A stretch of DNA of 64,000 nt from Pseudocoprococcus catus (GCF_902381825.1 NZ_LR698973.1:1795584-1859583), one strand, 5' to 3'. Shown: positions 16,833-27,700, numbered from the stretch's first letter. The notes: generated by a model from the letters alone, not told the origin. A program made the numbers and translations.

Positions 16833-18308
16833 ATGGATGAATTGCGTGTATATAGAGATATTCAGATGCGAACGGGCGGCGAGATCTATATTGGCGTTGT
16901 AGGGCCTGTACGTACAGGAAAATCCACTTTTATCAAACGTTTTATGGATCTGATGGTGCTTCCGGGAATTGATAATGTTCATGAACGGGAACAGGCCAGG
17001 GATGAACTGCCTCAGAGTGCGGCAGGGCGGACGATTATGACGACGGAACCGAAGTTTATTCCGAAAGAAGCGGTTTCGGTTCATATTTCCGATGATATCC
17101 AGGTGAAGATACGACTGATCGACTGTGTTGGCTTTATGGTGGATGGGGCGTCGGGGCATATGGAGGATGATAAGGACCGGATGGTTAAGACGCCGTGGTA
17201 TGAGGATCCGATTCCTTTTACAAAGGCGGCGCATATCGGCACTCAGAAAGTAATCCGGGATCATTCTACTATCGGGCTTGTGATTACAACGGACGGCAGT
17301 TTCGGTGAGATTGCCGGGGAAAGTTTTGCGGCGGCAGAGGAGATGGCTGTAGGTGAACTAAAACAAATTGGCAAGCCATTTATTGTTGTGGTGAATACAA
17401 TCCGGCCTTATGCTATGGAAACTCAGGAATTGTGCCGCAGGAAGGAAGAAAAATACGATATCAAATGTTTGCCGTTTAACTGCGATCAGCTGAAGCAGGA
17501 AGATATCCAGAAGATTATGGCAACGATGCTTTTGGAGTTTCCGGTATCTCAAATAGATTTTTATACACCGAAATGGTTTGATCTTTTGCCGGAGGAGGGG
17601 GAAGTCAAGACGGCAGTGGCAGATACAGCCAGAGAATATCTGATGAATGTTCGCCATCTGAAGGATGTGCGTCCGATGCAGGAGAAGCTGACCTGCCCAT
17701 ACATAAAGAAATGTTTTATTGAAACGGTGAGTATGAGCGACGGGAAAGTCATCTTTCATCTTGAGATCGATCAGAAATATTATTATGAGCTGCTGTCAGA
17801 GTGGATGGGAATGCCGGTGAAGGGAGACTATGCTTTTTACAGGATTCTTCGCCAATTGTCGGAAAATCAGACAGCATATTCAGCGGTATCTCAGGCGGTG
17901 GAATCTGCCAGAGCCAAAGGATATGGCGTGGTGGCACCGGAGAAAGCTGAGGTGCTTCTGGAGCCTCCGGTGCTCATTAAACATGGCAATCGTTATGGTT
18001 TTAAGATTAAGGCAAAGGCACCTTCGATTCACATGATCAAAGCCGGAATTGAGACGGAGATCGCGCCGATTGTGGGTGATCAGGCCCAGGCAGAAGAATT
18101 GATCACCTCCATGAACAATAGTCAGGAACAGGATCCGAAAGCCATCTGGGATACATTGATTTTCGGCAAAACTGTGGGACAGCTGGTGGAGGAAGGCATT
18201 CAGACGAAGGTTACCCGGATGTCGGAGAATAGTCAGGTTAAGATGCAGGAGGCCATTCAGAAGATTGTCAACGACGGCAATGGCAGTGTGATTTTTATTA
18301 TTATATAG
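16833..18308 (+). CDS. spoIVA: Stage IV sporulation protein A
   Basis: A 491-residue SpoIVA, the ATPase that polymerises on the forespore surface and forms the base of the spore coat. Walker A is GPVRTGKST (about residues 24-32), followed by the family's ARDELPQSAAGRTIMTTEP and LIDCVGFMVDGA; the C-terminal coat-anchoring region is complete. It is transcribed alone, with a strong terminator about 70 nt downstream. In Bacillus it is controlled by sigma-E; the upstream region has CATATAGT-like sequence but no clear sigma-E promoter could be fixed. It shows that the organism is from an endospore-forming lineage. Confidence 0.98.
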   Translation: MDELRVYRDIQMRTGGEIYIGVVGPVRTGKSTFIKRFMDLMVLPGIDNVHEREQARDELPQSAAGRTIMTTEPKFIPKEAVSVHISDDIQVKIRLIDCVGFMVDGASGHMEDDKDRMVKTPWYEDPIPFTKAAHIGTQKVIRDHSTIGLVITTDGSFGEIAGESFAAAEEMAVGELKQIGKPFIVVVNTIRPYAMETQELCRRKEEKYDIKCLPFNCDQLKQEDIQKIMATMLLEFPVSQIDFYTPKWFDLLPEEGEVKTAVADTAREYLMNVRHLKDVRPMQEKLTCPYIKKCFIETVSMSDGKVIFHLEIDQKYYYELLSEWMGMPVKGDYAFYRILRQLSENQTAYSAVSQAVESARAKGYGVVAPEKAEVLLEPPVLIKHGNRYGFKIKAKAPSIHMIKAGIETEIAPIVGDQAQAEELITSMNNSQEQDPKAIWDTLIFGKTVGQLVEEGIQTKVTRMSENSQVKMQEAIQKIVNDGNGSVIFIII

Positions 18309-18373
18309 CAGATTGCCGAGCTGTTTGGTCTGCGGATGGCTGTAAGGCTGTGCAGATAATTAAGATCAAAGTC

Positions 18374-18421
18374 AAAAATGTCGAAAATCGCAGAAAGGCA
18401 GGTGGTTTTCGACATTTTTTT
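18374..18421 (+). terminator. Rho-independent terminator after spoIVA
   Basis: Perfect 14-bp arms AAAAATGTCGAAAA (18374-18387) and TTTTCGACATTTTT (18406-18419) with an 18-nt loop, running into a T-tract. The A/T-flanked stem could act in both directions. Confidence 0.9.
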
Positions 18422-18426
18422 GCGTA

Positions 18427-18454
18427 TTGCTGAATGAGAGATAGATGGTATAAT
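18427..18454 (+). promoter_or_regulatory. Promoter upstream of the VanZ-like gene
   Basis: TTGCTG at 18427-18432, a 16-bp spacer and TATAAT at 18449-18454. A small hairpin (TTGTGCA/TGCACAA near 18510-18535) lies in the roughly 115-nt leader. Confidence 0.6.
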
Positions 18455-18574
18455 AGAGAGAAGCGACAAATTCATAGAAAAAGTTGCTGAAATATATTCA
18501 AAGAGAGAATTTGTGCAGCAGGCTGTTGCACAAAATGGAAATAAATATAGATACTAAAAAAGGAAACTAAAACA

Positions 18575-19036
18575 ATGCATACGAATCAAAATCACAAAAC
18601 AACCTACAGAATCATCACAGTTCTCCTTCTCATCCTCTGGGTTGTCTTCATTTTCAGCAATTCCATGGACAATGCGGATGCTTCCACGTTAAAGAGCGGT
18701 GCGGTGCTGGCATTGCTTAGACGTATTCTTGGCAGTGAAGGGGCGGCCCTTACGGAGTTTATCGTCCGCAAGACAGCCCATTTCACGGAGTTTGCCATTG
18801 AAGGCGTGCTGCTGTTTTTGGTGGTGAAGGGTTATACCACGCGGCCGCTGCGGTTTCTCGGGTGGCCCCTGCTGGCCGGTTTGATGACAGCTCTTACAGA
18901 TGAGACAATCCAGCTTTTTTCACTGGGACGATCTTCTCAGGTGACAGATGTATGGATTGATTTTGTCGGAGTGGTGACGGGAACTTTACTGGCCTTTCTG
19001 GTGCAGGCTATTGTCCGCCGATGCAAAAAATCGTGA
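18575..19036 (+). CDS. VanZ-like membrane protein
   Basis: A 153-residue VanZ-family protein with about four membrane helices. Family marks are WVVFIFSNSM after helix 1, the RKTAHFTEFAIEG helix and TDETIQLFSLGRSSQVTDVWIDFVG. Members are named after teicoplanin-resistance VanZ, but most chromosomal copies have no proven role. It is transcribed from its own promoter and closed by a terminator at 19045-19070. No vancomycin-resistance genes accompany it. Confidence 0.9.
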   Translation: MHTNQNHKTTYRIITVLLLILWVVFIFSNSMDNADASTLKSGAVLALLRRILGSEGAALTEFIVRKTAHFTEFAIEGVLLFLVVKGYTTRPLRFLGWPLLAGLMTALTDETIQLFSLGRSSQVTDVWIDFVGVVTGTLLAFLVQAIVRRCKKS

Positions 19037-19044
19037 GATTTGCA

Positions 19045-19070
19045 CGGCGGGCTTTTTTTGCCGCCGTTTT
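19045..19070 (+). terminator. Intrinsic terminator after the VanZ-like gene
   Basis: CGGCGG (19045-19050) pairs with CCGCCG (19061-19066) around a T-rich loop, then TTTT. The next 165 nt before rnhA hold no gene I can support. Confidence 0.75.
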
Positions 19071-19235
19071 TATGTTAAAATGAGCGGTAGTAAATCTGTC
19101 GGGATAAGACTGACAGGAAAATGGATGCAAGCGAAGGGATTGCTAAAAGAAACGCTTAATAGAAGGTGTTATCGATGTACTAGATACAGGCAATCAAAAG
19201 GACTTAAAACTTAATAATAAAGGAGAACATAAAAT

Positions 19236-19712
19236 ATGAACGTGACGATTTATACAGATGGTGCAGCCAGAGGCAACCCGGGACCCGGTGGATACGGGGC
19301 TGTTCTTGAATATATTGATCCAAAGAATCAGCTGCATGTGAAGGAGTTATCGGCGGGATACCGCAGAACGACCAATAACCGGATGGAGCTTCTTGGCGTG
19401 ATCATAGCCCTGGAGGCATTGAACCGCCCGTGCAATGTGACCCTTTACTCGGATTCCAAGTATGTGGTGGATGCTTTTAACCAGCACTGGGTAGATGGCT
19501 GGGTGAGAAAGGGATGGAAGCGGGGCAAAAACGAGCCGGTAAAGAACGTGGATCTCTGGAAGCGGCTTCTTCAGGCAAAGGCACCCCATGCAGTAAAATT
19601 TGTCTGGGTGAAAGGCCATGCAGGTCATCCGCAGAATGAGCGCTGTGATGAACTGGCGACTTATGCAGCAGACAACGGTCCGCTTTTGGAGGATACAGGT
19701 GCCGAGTTGTAG
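19236..19712 (+). CDS. rnhA: Ribonuclease HI
   Basis: A 158-residue RNase HI with all four catalytic acids visible: Asp in [15 protein letters not shown] (about residue 7), Glu in [10 protein letters not shown] (about 50), Asp in [12 protein letters not shown] (about 72), and the late Asp in NERCDELAT, together with the KGHAGHP loop. It degrades the RNA strand of RNA-DNA hybrids. Length and motifs match the E. coli enzyme. ATG 19236 follows AAAGGAGAA. Confidence 0.98.
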   Translation: MNVTIYTDGAARGNPGPGGYGAVLEYIDPKNQLHVKELSAGYRRTTNNRMELLGVIIALEALNRPCNVTLYSDSKYVVDAFNQHWVDGWVRKGWKRGKNEPVKNVDLWKRLLQAKAPHAVKFVWVKGHAGHPQNERCDELATYAADNGPLLEDTGAEL

Positions 19713-19856
19713 GCGGCCGGATTAGGATATTTTCGGAAAATTTTTTTGATAAAAGAAAATGATAAAAGCAAAGTGGCTAATAGGAGTCAAAAAAATTAGA
19801 GATTACAATAGCAGATGAGTAAAATGATAAGATAGAAAGTGAACTGGAGGAATACA

Positions 19857-21260
19857 ATGATACAATTTCCGGAGAAGTTTCAGGAAAGAATGCAGCAGAT
19901 GCTTGGTGATGAAGAATATGCGGAATTTTTGAAGAGCTATGATCTGCCTTTCCATAACGGATTAAGAATTAATACATGGAAAACAAAACCCCAGGAGCTG
20001 CTTCAGCGGATGGGCGTGGATTTGAAGCAGGTACCTTGGAATGAGACAGGATTTTATCTTGAGAATAAGAAGCAATTTTCAAAACATCCTTATTATCAGG
20101 GAGGTCTTTACTATATTCAGGAGGCCAGCGCCATGCTGCCGGCAAAGCTTGTGAATGCACAGCCTGGGGAGAAGATTCTGGATATGTGTGCGGCACCGGG
20201 AGGCAAAAGTACGGCCATCGGTGCAGCCTTAAAGGGAGAGGGCCTGCTGATATCCAACGATATCAGCAAATCCAGAGCCAAGGCACTTCTGCGCAATCTG
20301 GAGGGCTTTGGCATTATCAACAGTATTGTTGTCAGTGAGTATCCGGAGAAATTATCCAGATATTTCCCGGAATTCTTTGATAAAGTATTGATTGATGCAC
20401 CGTGTTCCGGTGAAGGCATGTTCCACAAGGAACCTTCTATGACTGAGAGCTGGCTGAGAATGGGACCGGAGGAATACCATAAGCTTCAGATGGAGATTCT
20501 GACCTATGGTGCCAAAATGGTCCGTCCGGGCGGCAAATTAATATATTCAACATGTACTTTTTCACCGGAAGAGGATGAGGGCAGCATTGCGTGGTTTTTG
20601 CAGGAACATCCGGATTTCCATCTGGTGGAAGTAGACGATGATAAGGATTTATGCGGCTGTCATTGTATTGATCATGGTCATCCGGAATGGGCAGACGGCA
20701 ATCCTGAACTGACAAAGACAAGGCGTCTCTGGCCGCATCATCTGGAGGGTGAGGGCCATTTTGCAGCTGTGCTTTGCCGTGATAAGGACAGTGTACCGTC
20801 AGGCGGCAGGGTAACTTTGGCAGCTGTTCCAAAACTGCCTGCAGAGATGGAAAGCTTTTTCCAGTTCCTGGACACAGAGGGTATCCATTATCCTTTTGAC
20901 AAGAAACGTCTGCTTGTACAGAACGGCTATGTGCAGTATATTCCGGAGGGAATGCCGGAGCTGAAGGGACTGCATATTATGCGAAGCGGATGTTTTTTAG
21001 GAGAACTCAAGAAGAAGCGTTTTGAACCAAGCGGTGCCTTTGCCAGGGGCCTGACACCGGATGTCTGCGACAAAGTGATCGCTTATCCGGGAGACAGCGA
21101 AGAAGTGGTGCGCTATTTGAAATGCGAGACACTGCAGGTGGATCCGAATCTGAAGAACGGCTGGTATCTGATCTGCGTGGATGAATTTGCCCTGGGCTGG
21201 GGTAAAGTTTCAAATGGTACGTTGAAAAACAAATACCCATCTGGCTGGCGTCTTGTTTAA
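19857..21260 (+). CDS. rRNA cytosine-C5 methyltransferase (RsmF/NSUN type)
   Basis: A 467-residue RNA m5C methyltransferase. The SAM site is MCAAPGGKSTAIGAAL (about residues 107-122), motif IV DAPCSGEGMFHKE carries one catalytic Cys, and motif VI YSTCTFSPEEDEG carries the other. The C-terminal PUA-like region ends FALGWGKVSNGTLKNKYPSG as in RsmF/YebU. ATG 19857 is used because CTGGAGGAA precedes it; the in-frame GTG at 19839 lacks a ribosome site. The 3' intercistronic region contains a hairpin (21270-21277 with 21323-21330). Confidence 0.95.
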   Translation: MIQFPEKFQERMQQMLGDEEYAEFLKSYDLPFHNGLRINTWKTKPQELLQRMGVDLKQVPWNETGFYLENKKQFSKHPYYQGGLYYIQEASAMLPAKLVNAQPGEKILDMCAAPGGKSTAIGAALKGEGLLISNDISKSRAKALLRNLEGFGIINSIVVSEYPEKLSRYFPEFFDKVLIDAPCSGEGMFHKEPSMTESWLRMGPEEYHKLQMEILTYGAKMVRPGGKLIYSTCTFSPEEDEGSIAWFLQEHPDFHLVEVDDDKDLCGCHCIDHGHPEWADGNPELTKTRRLWPHHLEGEGHFAAVLCRDKDSVPSGGRVTLAAVPKLPAEMESFFQFLDTEGIHYPFDKKRLLVQNGYVQYIPEGMPELKGLHIMRSGCFLGELKKKRFEPSGAFARGLTPDVCDKVIAYPGDSEEVVRYLKCETLQVDPNLKNGWYLICVDEFALGWGKVSNGTLKNKYPSGWRLV

Positions 21261-21355
21261 GATGTACTTATGCGGAAAGTTTTGAATTAGATAAGCAGCC
21301 CGGAAGTTTTTATGAAGCTGGGTTCCGCATCGGAAGAGCAGCTTAGGAGGTATAT

Positions 21356-22108
21356 ATGAAGACAAGTTTCAGATTGGACAAGTACCTGGCGGATATGTCT
21401 GTGGGGACCCGAAGTGAAGTGAAGAATCTGATCAAAAAAGGACTGGTGACGGTGAATGGCGAAGTCATCAGAAAGCCTGAATATAAAGTAGACATTGAAA
21501 AGGATGATCTGGTATGCCGGGGAGAGCCTGTTGCTTATCAGACGCTGGTTTATTATATGCTTAACAAGCCGGCGGGGGTTATTTCAGCCACCAATGATCC
21601 AAAGCAGAAGACAGTGCTAGATCTGATCACGGATAAGTCCAGAAAGGATTTGTTCCCGGTGGGGCGTCTGGATAAGGATACCGAAGGTCTCTTATTGATC
21701 ACCAATGACGGAGATCTGGCCCATCAGCTTTTGTCACCTAAAAAGCATGTGGATAAGGTTTACCGTGCGAGGATTGAAGGGCAGGTAACAGCGGAAGATG
21801 CAGCGTTATTTGCCAAAGGGCTGGGAATTGATGATGAAGACGGTGCCTGGAGGGCGATGCCTGCCAAATTGAATATTTTATCTTCCGGGCCTGAATCGGA
21901 GATTGAGATTACCATTCGTGAAGGCAAATTTCATCAGATTAAGAGGATGTTTGAGGCTGTAGACAAGAAAGTGGTCTATTTGAAGCGACTGTCCATGGGA
22001 AGTCTGAGACTGGATGAGACATTGGCTCTGGGTGAATATCGAGAGTTGACAGAAGATGAAGTGCAGGCATTAAAAGAATCGAAAGGACATACGAATGATG
22101 AAGAATGA
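21356..22108 (+). CDS. RsuA/RluB-family pseudouridine synthase
   Basis: A 250-residue enzyme. The N-terminal S4-like RNA-binding domain (FRLDKYLADMSVGTRSEVKNLI) is followed by the catalytic domain with GRLDKDTEGLLLITNDGDLAHQLLSPKKH, where the Asp in RLD is the catalytic residue, and the late IREGKFHQIKRMFEA. It turns specific rRNA uridines into pseudouridine; the size and motif favour the RsuA 16S enzyme. It follows an AGGAGG site and overlaps the HAD gene by 14 nt. Confidence 0.94.
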   Translation: MKTSFRLDKYLADMSVGTRSEVKNLIKKGLVTVNGEVIRKPEYKVDIEKDDLVCRGEPVAYQTLVYYMLNKPAGVISATNDPKQKTVLDLITDKSRKDLFPVGRLDKDTEGLLLITNDGDLAHQLLSPKKHVDKVYRARIEGQVTAEDAALFAKGLGIDDEDGAWRAMPAKLNILSSGPESEIEITIREGKFHQIKRMFEAVDKKVVYLKRLSMGSLRLDETLALGEYRELTEDEVQALKESKGHTNDEE

Positions 22109-22787
22109 TATAGAGAGACTCCTGGGGGGAAAAGAAGCCATTATTTTTGATGTGGATGGTACATTGATTGATTCCATGGGAGTCTGGGAAGAAGTGGATA
22201 GAATTTATCTGACAAGACACGGCAAACCGATGTCAGAGGATTTGCAGCGCAAACTGGCGGGGCTCAGTATTTTGCAGGCTGCTGATTATTTCAGAAATGT
22301 GATTGGTATTGATGACCCGCCGGAAAAAATGCTGGCGGAATGGAATGAACTGGCTTTTGAGCAGTACAGACATGAAATCCAGATGAAGCCGGGAGCTGCA
22401 AAGTGGCTGGCACTCATTGAAGAGAAAGGATTGCCCATGGCAGTTGCAACCAGCAATACAAGGAAGCTTGCCATGACAGCCCTGCATGCTCATGATATTG
22501 AACATTATTTTAAGGTGATCATGACAGGGGAAGATGTGGTAAAAGGCAAGCCGGATCCTTTTGTTTATCAGGAAGCAGCAAGACGACTGGGTGTGAATCC
22601 TGCAAACTGTCTTGTATTTGAGGATATTCCGGAGGGCATCCAGGCGGGACTTTCTGCAGGCATGACCGTATGCGCCGTACAGGATGATTTTTCCGATTAC
22701 CAGATAGACGAGAAGAAAAAACTGTCTCATTATTACATCAATTCCTTTGAGAATATTTTTGATAATAAAGTAGAGGTTCTGGCATGA
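22095..22787 (+). CDS. HAD-superfamily phosphatase
   Basis: A 230-residue HAD subfamily IA hydrolase of the beta-phosphoglucomutase/phosphatase type. Motif [12 protein letters not shown] (about residues 17-27), motif II ATSNTRK (about 120), motif III KGKPDPF (about 153) and motif [14 protein letters not shown] (about 176) are all present, with a helical cap between I and II. The substrate cannot be inferred. It overlaps the upstream synthase by 14 nt and the downstream YgiQ gene by the ATGA arrangement. Confidence 0.9.
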   Translation: MMKNDIERLLGGKEAIIFDVDGTLIDSMGVWEEVDRIYLTRHGKPMSEDLQRKLAGLSILQAADYFRNVIGIDDPPEKMLAEWNELAFEQYRHEIQMKPGAAKWLALIEEKGLPMAVATSNTRKLAMTALHAHDIEHYFKVIMTGEDVVKGKPDPFVYQEAARRLGVNPANCLVFEDIPEGIQAGLSAGMTVCAVQDDFSDYQIDEKKKLSHYYINSFENIFDNKVEVLA

Positions 22788-24784
22788 TAAGAGAATTTCT
22801 TCCAATCAGCCGGGATGACATGAAAAAGCGCGGCTGGGATGAGCTGGATTTTGTCTATGTGATCGGCGATGCCTATGTGGATCATCCTTCTTTCGGGCCA
22901 GCTATTATCAGCCGTGTGCTGGAGGCCCATGGCTATAAAGTGGGCATTATTTCACAGCCGGACTGGAAAAATGACCAGTCGGTGATGACACTTGGTGTGC
23001 CGAGACTGGGATTTCTTGTCAGTGCCGGCAATATGGATTCCATGGTGAATCATTATACGGTTTCAAAGAAAAGGCGTCATCAGGACGCCTTTACACCGGG
23101 GGGCGTTTACGGCAAAAGACCGGACTATGCAGCGGTTGTTTATGGTAATATGATCCGCCGGGCCTGCCCGGATAAACCGATCATTGTGGGCGGTATTGAA
23201 GCCAGCCTTCGAAGGCTGGGGCACTATGACTACTGGTCCAATAAAATCCGAAGATCCCTGCTTATTGAGTCATCGGCAGATCTGCTGTTGTACGGCATGG
23301 GTGAACGCTCTATTGTGGAGGTAGCCGATGCACTGGATGGCGGCATTGAAGCCTCGGATATCACATGGATTGCCGGATCTGTTTTTAAGAGTAAAAAGGC
23401 CGAAGATTTTGGTGAAGAAGCTATTATGCTTCCGACATTTGATGAGATTGCATCAGATAAACGCAAATATGCCGAAAGCTTTTATATCCAGTATCAGAAT
23501 ACGGATCCATTTTCCGGCAAGCGAATGATTGAAAAATACGGGGCCCGTATGTATGTGATCCAGAATCCGCCAGCCAAACCTTTAAGTGAGCAGGAAATGG
23601 ACGATGTCTATGACCTGCCTTATATGAGAGATTATCATCCGTCTTATAAAGCGCTTGGCGGCGTACCGGCCATTGAAGAGATCAAATTCAGTCTGGTGAG
23701 CAACCGGGGCTGCTTCGGCGGCTGCAGTTTCTGTGCCCTGACTTTCCATCAGGGAAGAATCATACAGACCAGAAGTCATGAATCCATTGTAAAAGAAGCA
23801 GCAGCTTTGACGAAACGCAAAGATTTTAAGGGCTATATCCATGATGTGGGCGGACCAACGGCTAATTTCAGACATCCGGCCTGCAGACATCAGTTAAAAC
23901 GCGGTGCCTGCCCGAATAAGCAGTGCCTGTTCCCGAAACCGTGTTCCCAGATGCAGGCAGATCACAAAGATTATGTGGCACTTCTTCGCAAGCTCCGGGC
24001 ACTTCCGGGAATTAAGAAGGTTTTTATCCGCTCTGGTATTCGTTTTGATTATCTGTTGGCGGATAAGGATAAAACATTCCTAAAAGAATTGTGTCAGTAT
24101 CATATCAGCGGTCAGCTGAAAGTGGCGCCGGAACATGTCAGCGATGCTGTTTTGGATAAGATGGGAAAGCCCCATCACGAAGTGTATGTTGATTTTACAA
24201 AGCAGTACAAGAAGATGAATGAGCGTCTTGGTATGGATCAGTATCTGGTGCCGTATCTTATGTCCTCCCATCCGGGTTCAGAATTAAAGGATGCCATTAC
24301 ACTGGCAGAATATATCCGGGATCTGGGGTATATGCCGGAACAGGTGCAGGACTTCTATCCGACACCGTCCACTTTATCGACCTGTATGTACTATACAGGG
24401 CTTGATCCACGGACCATGACACCGGTTTACGTGCCGAAGGATCCTCATGAGAAAGATATGCAGCGAGCTCTGATCCAGTATCGGGATCCGAAGAATTATC
24501 AGTTAGTAAAAGAGGCGCTGATCAAGGCGGGAAGAGAAGATTTAATCGGTTTTGACAGTCGTTGTCTGATACCGCCTAGACCGATGCAGCACGGATACGG
24601 CAAAGCACCGGCACAGAACCGCAATGTAAGAACAAACAATGCAAAGAACAATAGCTCACGAAATGGCAAGTTCAGCAGCAGGAACAATAGCAGGAAGCGC
24701 ACAACTGAAAATATATCAAGAAACACATCTACTAATAGAAAGAAGGGGTCACAGAGTGAAAAGGCTCATCGTCGGCACGAATGA
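22784..24784 (+). CDS. YgiQ-family radical SAM protein
   Basis: A 666-residue YgiQ protein (UPF0313). The radical-SAM cluster motif is GCFGGCSFC (about residues 308-316, CX3CX2C), followed by the extra Cys region [14 protein letters not shown]. The last 60-70 residues form a low-complexity tail rich in Asn, Ser, Arg and Lys (NNARNNSSRNG-like), which probably binds RNA or is disordered. The reaction is unknown. It begins at the ATGA overlap with the HAD gene, and its end overlaps the RluA-type gene by 29 nt. Confidence 0.92.
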   Translation: MIREFLPISRDDMKKRGWDELDFVYVIGDAYVDHPSFGPAIISRVLEAHGYKVGIISQPDWKNDQSVMTLGVPRLGFLVSAGNMDSMVNHYTVSKKRRHQDAFTPGGVYGKRPDYAAVVYGNMIRRACPDKPIIVGGIEASLRRLGHYDYWSNKIRRSLLIESSADLLLYGMGERSIVEVADALDGGIEASDITWIAGSVFKSKKAEDFGEEAIMLPTFDEIASDKRKYAESFYIQYQNTDPFSGKRMIEKYGARMYVIQNPPAKPLSEQEMDDVYDLPYMRDYHPSYKALGGVPAIEEIKFSLVSNRGCFGGCSFCALTFHQGRIIQTRSHESIVKEAAALTKRKDFKGYIHDVGGPTANFRHPACRHQLKRGACPNKQCLFPKPCSQMQADHKDYVALLRKLRALPGIKKVFIRSGIRFDYLLADKDKTFLKELCQYHISGQLKVAPEHVSDAVLDKMGKPHHEVYVDFTKQYKKMNERLGMDQYLVPYLMSSHPGSELKDAITLAEYIRDLGYMPEQVQDFYPTPSTLSTCMYYTGLDPRTMTPVYVPKDPHEKDMQRALIQYRDPKNYQLVKEALIKAGREDLIGFDSRCLIPPRPMQHGYGKAPAQNRNVRTNNAKNNSSRNGKFSSRNNSRKRTTENISRNTSTNRKKGSQSEKAHRRHE

Positions 24785-25751
24785 AAGCGGCCAGCGACTG
24801 GATAAATATCTGGGGAAAACCCTCAGTGAAGCACCGAAAAGTTTTATTTACAAGATGCTTCGAAAGAAAAACATTACATTAAATGACAAAAAGGCAGACG
24901 GCAGCGAAAAGTTGAATGTTGGGGATACAGTCACATTCTGGCTGTCTGACGAAACTTTTGATAAATTTAAAGGTGTCGTAGAGAATATGTCGGCAAAACG
25001 ATTGCCGAAACCAGAGATTATTTATGAAGATAATCAGATTATTATTATGAACAAGGCACCGGGGGTGCTGTCCCAGAAAGCGGCACCGGAGGATGTGTCC
25101 ATCAATGAAATGATGATCGGGTGGCTCTTGGAGAGCGGACAGCTCACGAAAGAGATGCTTCAGACCTTTCATCCGTCGGTCTGCAATCGACTGGACCGCA
25201 ACACAAGCGGACTGATCACCGGAGGCAAGACACTGGCAGCTTTGCAGTTCCTGTCAGAGGGCTTTCGTGATCGTACCATTCACAAATACTATTTCTGTAT
25301 TGTCGCAGGGAAAGTTACTGAGAAGGTCAGACTTCATGGATATCTGCACAAAGATGAGGCTTCCAATCAGGTAACCATCACAAAAGAAGCCAGACATCAG
25401 GCGGATTATATTGAAACGGAATATGAACCCCTGGCAGAGGGAAAAAACTGTACACTGCTGAAGGTTTTTCTGATTACAGGCCGGACTCATCAGATCCGTG
25501 CCCATCTGGCAAGCGTTGGACATCCGATCATTGGTGATTATAAATATGGCAGCCCGGAGATGAATATGGCTTTTAAAAAGGAATACGGTATCAAACGTCA
25601 GCTGCTGCATGCGGCTATCCTTAAAATGCCGAAATGTCAGCCACCTTTTGATAATTTGTCCGGGAAAATATTTACCGCACCGCTTCCTAAGGATTTTGTA
25701 CGGGTGATGATGGGAGAGGGAATCTGCTTTAAGAAGGAGTGGATGTCCTGA
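24756..25751 (+). CDS. RluA-family pseudouridine synthase
   Basis: A 331-residue enzyme. The N-terminal S4 domain ([24 protein letters not shown]) is followed by the catalytic domain with [17 protein letters not shown] (catalytic Asp in RLD) and [20 protein letters not shown]. It is of RluC/RluD type; the target uridine is not predictable. The start is GTG 24756 ([12 protein letters not shown]), chosen because AAGGGG lies 8 nt before it; the frame is open further upstream but those codons belong to the low-complexity tail of YgiQ. Its stop overlaps the recU start codon (TGATG). Confidence 0.94.
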   Translation: MKRLIVGTNESGQRLDKYLGKTLSEAPKSFIYKMLRKKNITLNDKKADGSEKLNVGDTVTFWLSDETFDKFKGVVENMSAKRLPKPEIIYEDNQIIIMNKAPGVLSQKAAPEDVSINEMMIGWLLESGQLTKEMLQTFHPSVCNRLDRNTSGLITGGKTLAALQFLSEGFRDRTIHKYYFCIVAGKVTEKVRLHGYLHKDEASNQVTITKEARHQADYIETEYEPLAEGKNCTLLKVFLITGRTHQIRAHLASVGHPIIGDYKYGSPEMNMAFKKEYGIKRQLLHAAILKMPKCQPPFDNLSGKIFTAPLPKDFVRVMMGEGICFKKEWMS

Positions 25752-26284
25752 TGGCAACCTGGAATTCCAGAGGACTTCGAGGTTCTCTCCTTGAAGAGCT
25801 GATCAACCGAACCAATGAAAAATACAGAGAACAGCATCTGGCATTGATCCAGAAGATTCCGACGCCAATCACGCCGGTGAGAATGGATCAGGAAACAAGA
25901 AGGATTACCCTGGCTTATTTTGAACATCGTAGTACGGTGGATTATATCGGTGCAGTACAAGGTATTCCGGTCTGCTTTGATGCCAAGGAATGCCGGACGT
26001 CCAATTTTCCGATACAGAATATCCATGAGCATCAGGTGGTGTTTATGCGGGATTTTGAGGCTCAGGGCGGTGTGGCTTTTCTGATTTTATATTTTACGTC
26101 AGCAGACAGATATTTTTATCTGCCATATGAACAACTGGCTGTCTTCTGGAACCGATCAAAAACCGGTCATGCCAAGCATTTTAAAATAGAAGAACTGGAT
26201 ACGCAATATGAACTGACTTGTAATGGATGTTATATTCATTATCTGGAGGCCATTCAGAAAGATCTTGATACACGTGAGTTCTAA
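25751..26284 (+). CDS. recU: Holliday junction resolvase RecU
   Basis: A 177-residue RecU. Marks from the start are ATWNSRGLRGSLLEELIN, KIPTPITPV, the catalytic region STVDYIGAVQGIPVCFDAKE (D...E-x-K type nuclease) and NIHEHQVVFM. It cuts four-way junctions in Firmicutes recombination. ATG 25751 gives the usual N terminus; GTG 25739 would add four residues. It is the last gene of the rsuA-HAD-ygiQ-rluA-recU run and not beside ponA as in Bacillus. Confidence 0.97.
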   Translation: MATWNSRGLRGSLLEELINRTNEKYREQHLALIQKIPTPITPVRMDQETRRITLAYFEHRSTVDYIGAVQGIPVCFDAKECRTSNFPIQNIHEHQVVFMRDFEAQGGVAFLILYFTSADRYFYLPYEQLAVFWNRSKTGHAKHFKIEELDTQYELTCNGCYIHYLEAIQKDLDTREF

Positions 26285-26335
26285 ATTTGGGGGAGAGAAA
26301 ATGACCCTGAATTGGGACAGGCCAAATGACATCAC

Positions 26336-26364
26336 TTGACAATTGTGGAAAGGTATATTATAAT
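26336..26364 (+). promoter_or_regulatory. Promoter of the histidine operon
   Basis: Perfect TTGACA (26336-26341), 17-bp spacer, perfect TATAAT (26359-26364). The leader to hisZ is only about 50 nt and shows no T-box or attenuator, so control would have to act on initiation. Confidence 0.85.
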
Positions 26365-26421
26365 TAGTTTCACGTATTATCAAATTAGCAGACTAAAGCG
26401 TTTGCGGTAAAGGAGCCTATT

Positions 26422-27672
26422 ATGGATAGTTTATTACATACTCCGGAAGGTGTCAGAGACATTTATAATGAAGAATGCAGCAAGAAGAATGCATTGTCAG
26501 CCAAACTTGACAGAATTCTGAAGCTGTATGGCTATAAGGATATACAGACACCGACATTTGAGTTTTTTGATATTTTCAACAGAGAAAGAGGATCTGTGCC
26601 GTCACGCAATATGTACAAGTTCATAGACAGAGACGGTTCTACACTGGTTCTGAGACCGGATATCACACCGTCTATTGCGAGAGCTGTGGCCAAGTATTTT
26701 AAGGAAGAGACGATTCCTCTTCGTTTTTCTTACTGTGGCAATACATTCATCAACAATTCAAGCTTGCAGGGCAAGATGAAGGAGACGACCCAGTTGGGTG
26801 CCGAGCTGATCGGAGACCGTGACATTGAAGGGGATGCAGAAGTGGTAGCCCTGGCTATTCATCTGCTGCTTGAATCAGGTCTGACGGATTTTCAGCTGGA
26901 TATCGGCCATGTAGGACTCTTTAAGGCGTTGGTGGCAGAAGCCGGGATGGATGAAGAGACAGTCAGTCAGCTGAGGGTACTGATCGAGAGCAAGAACTAT
27001 TTTGGTGTGGAAGCCTTAGTTGAGAAATTGACGTTGTCTGATGAGACTGCAAAGCTTCTTTTGAAACTGCCGGAACTTTTCGGTTCAGGAGATATTATCG
27101 CTGAAGCCCGAAGCATGACGTGCAATGCTGAGGCACTCAAAGCGTTGGATGAGATTGAAAAACTGTGTCAGCTGATTGCGGAATATGGTTTTGAAAAATA
27201 TATTACTATTGATTTAGGTATGCTGACAGAGTATGATTATTATACAGGGATGATTTTCAGGGGATATACATATGGAACCGGTGATGCGGTTGTCAAGGGT
27301 GGACGTTATGACCATCTGATCGGTCAGTTCGGCAAGGATGCAGCCAGTGTGGGTTTTGCCGTCGTGCTGGATGAGTTGATGCTGGCACTTTCCAGACAGA
27401 AGATTGATATTCCGACAAATGAAGAAGCAACGATGGTGCTTTATGAACCGGAGTATCGCAGTACAGCCATCCGCACTGCCAATGCACTGAGAAATATTAA
27501 TCAGGCAGTCAGTATGATGAAGAAAGAGACAGATAGGTCTCTGGATGACTATAAGGCCTACAGCAGACGCTATCATATTGATCATATTTTATATGTTGAC
27601 CAAGATAAGGAACTGACGAAAATAGACATATCTGATGATTCGGTCCGGAAGATGACGGTTCCTGAATTTTAG
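26422..27672 (+). CDS. hisZ: ATP phosphoribosyltransferase regulatory subunit HisZ
   Basis: A 416-residue class II aminoacyl-tRNA-synthetase-like protein. Motif 2-like [13 protein letters not shown] and the later [22 protein letters not shown] resemble HisRS, but with the HisZ N terminus [11 protein letters not shown]. HisZ is the regulatory subunit needed by short-form HisG. First gene of the operon; hisG follows after 28 nt. It is longer than typical HisZ (about 390) by a short C-terminal tail but shorter than a full HisRS. Confidence 0.95.
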   Translation: MDSLLHTPEGVRDIYNEECSKKNALSAKLDRILKLYGYKDIQTPTFEFFDIFNRERGSVPSRNMYKFIDRDGSTLVLRPDITPSIARAVAKYFKEETIPLRFSYCGNTFINNSSLQGKMKETTQLGAELIGDRDIEGDAEVVALAIHLLLESGLTDFQLDIGHVGLFKALVAEAGMDEETVSQLRVLIESKNYFGVEALVEKLTLSDETAKLLLKLPELFGSGDIIAEARSMTCNAEALKALDEIEKLCQLIAEYGFEKYITIDLGMLTEYDYYTGMIFRGYTYGTGDAVVKGGRYDHLIGQFGKDAASVGFAVVLDELMLALSRQKIDIPTNEEATMVLYEPEYRSTAIRTANALRNINQAVSMMKKETDRSLDDYKAYSRRYHIDHILYVDQDKELTKIDISDDSVRKMTVPEF

Positions 27673-27700
27673 AGACAGAGGAAATGGAGGAAGATATAAG

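Noticed and set aside
19011..19214. A 67-codon frame after the VanZ-like gene
   Set aside because: It runs through the intrinsic terminator at 19045-19070, has no ribosome site, and its composition is not protein-like.
26365..26421. Possible his-operon attenuator or T-box
   Set aside because: The leader is only about 50 nt with no stem and no His-rich leader peptide.
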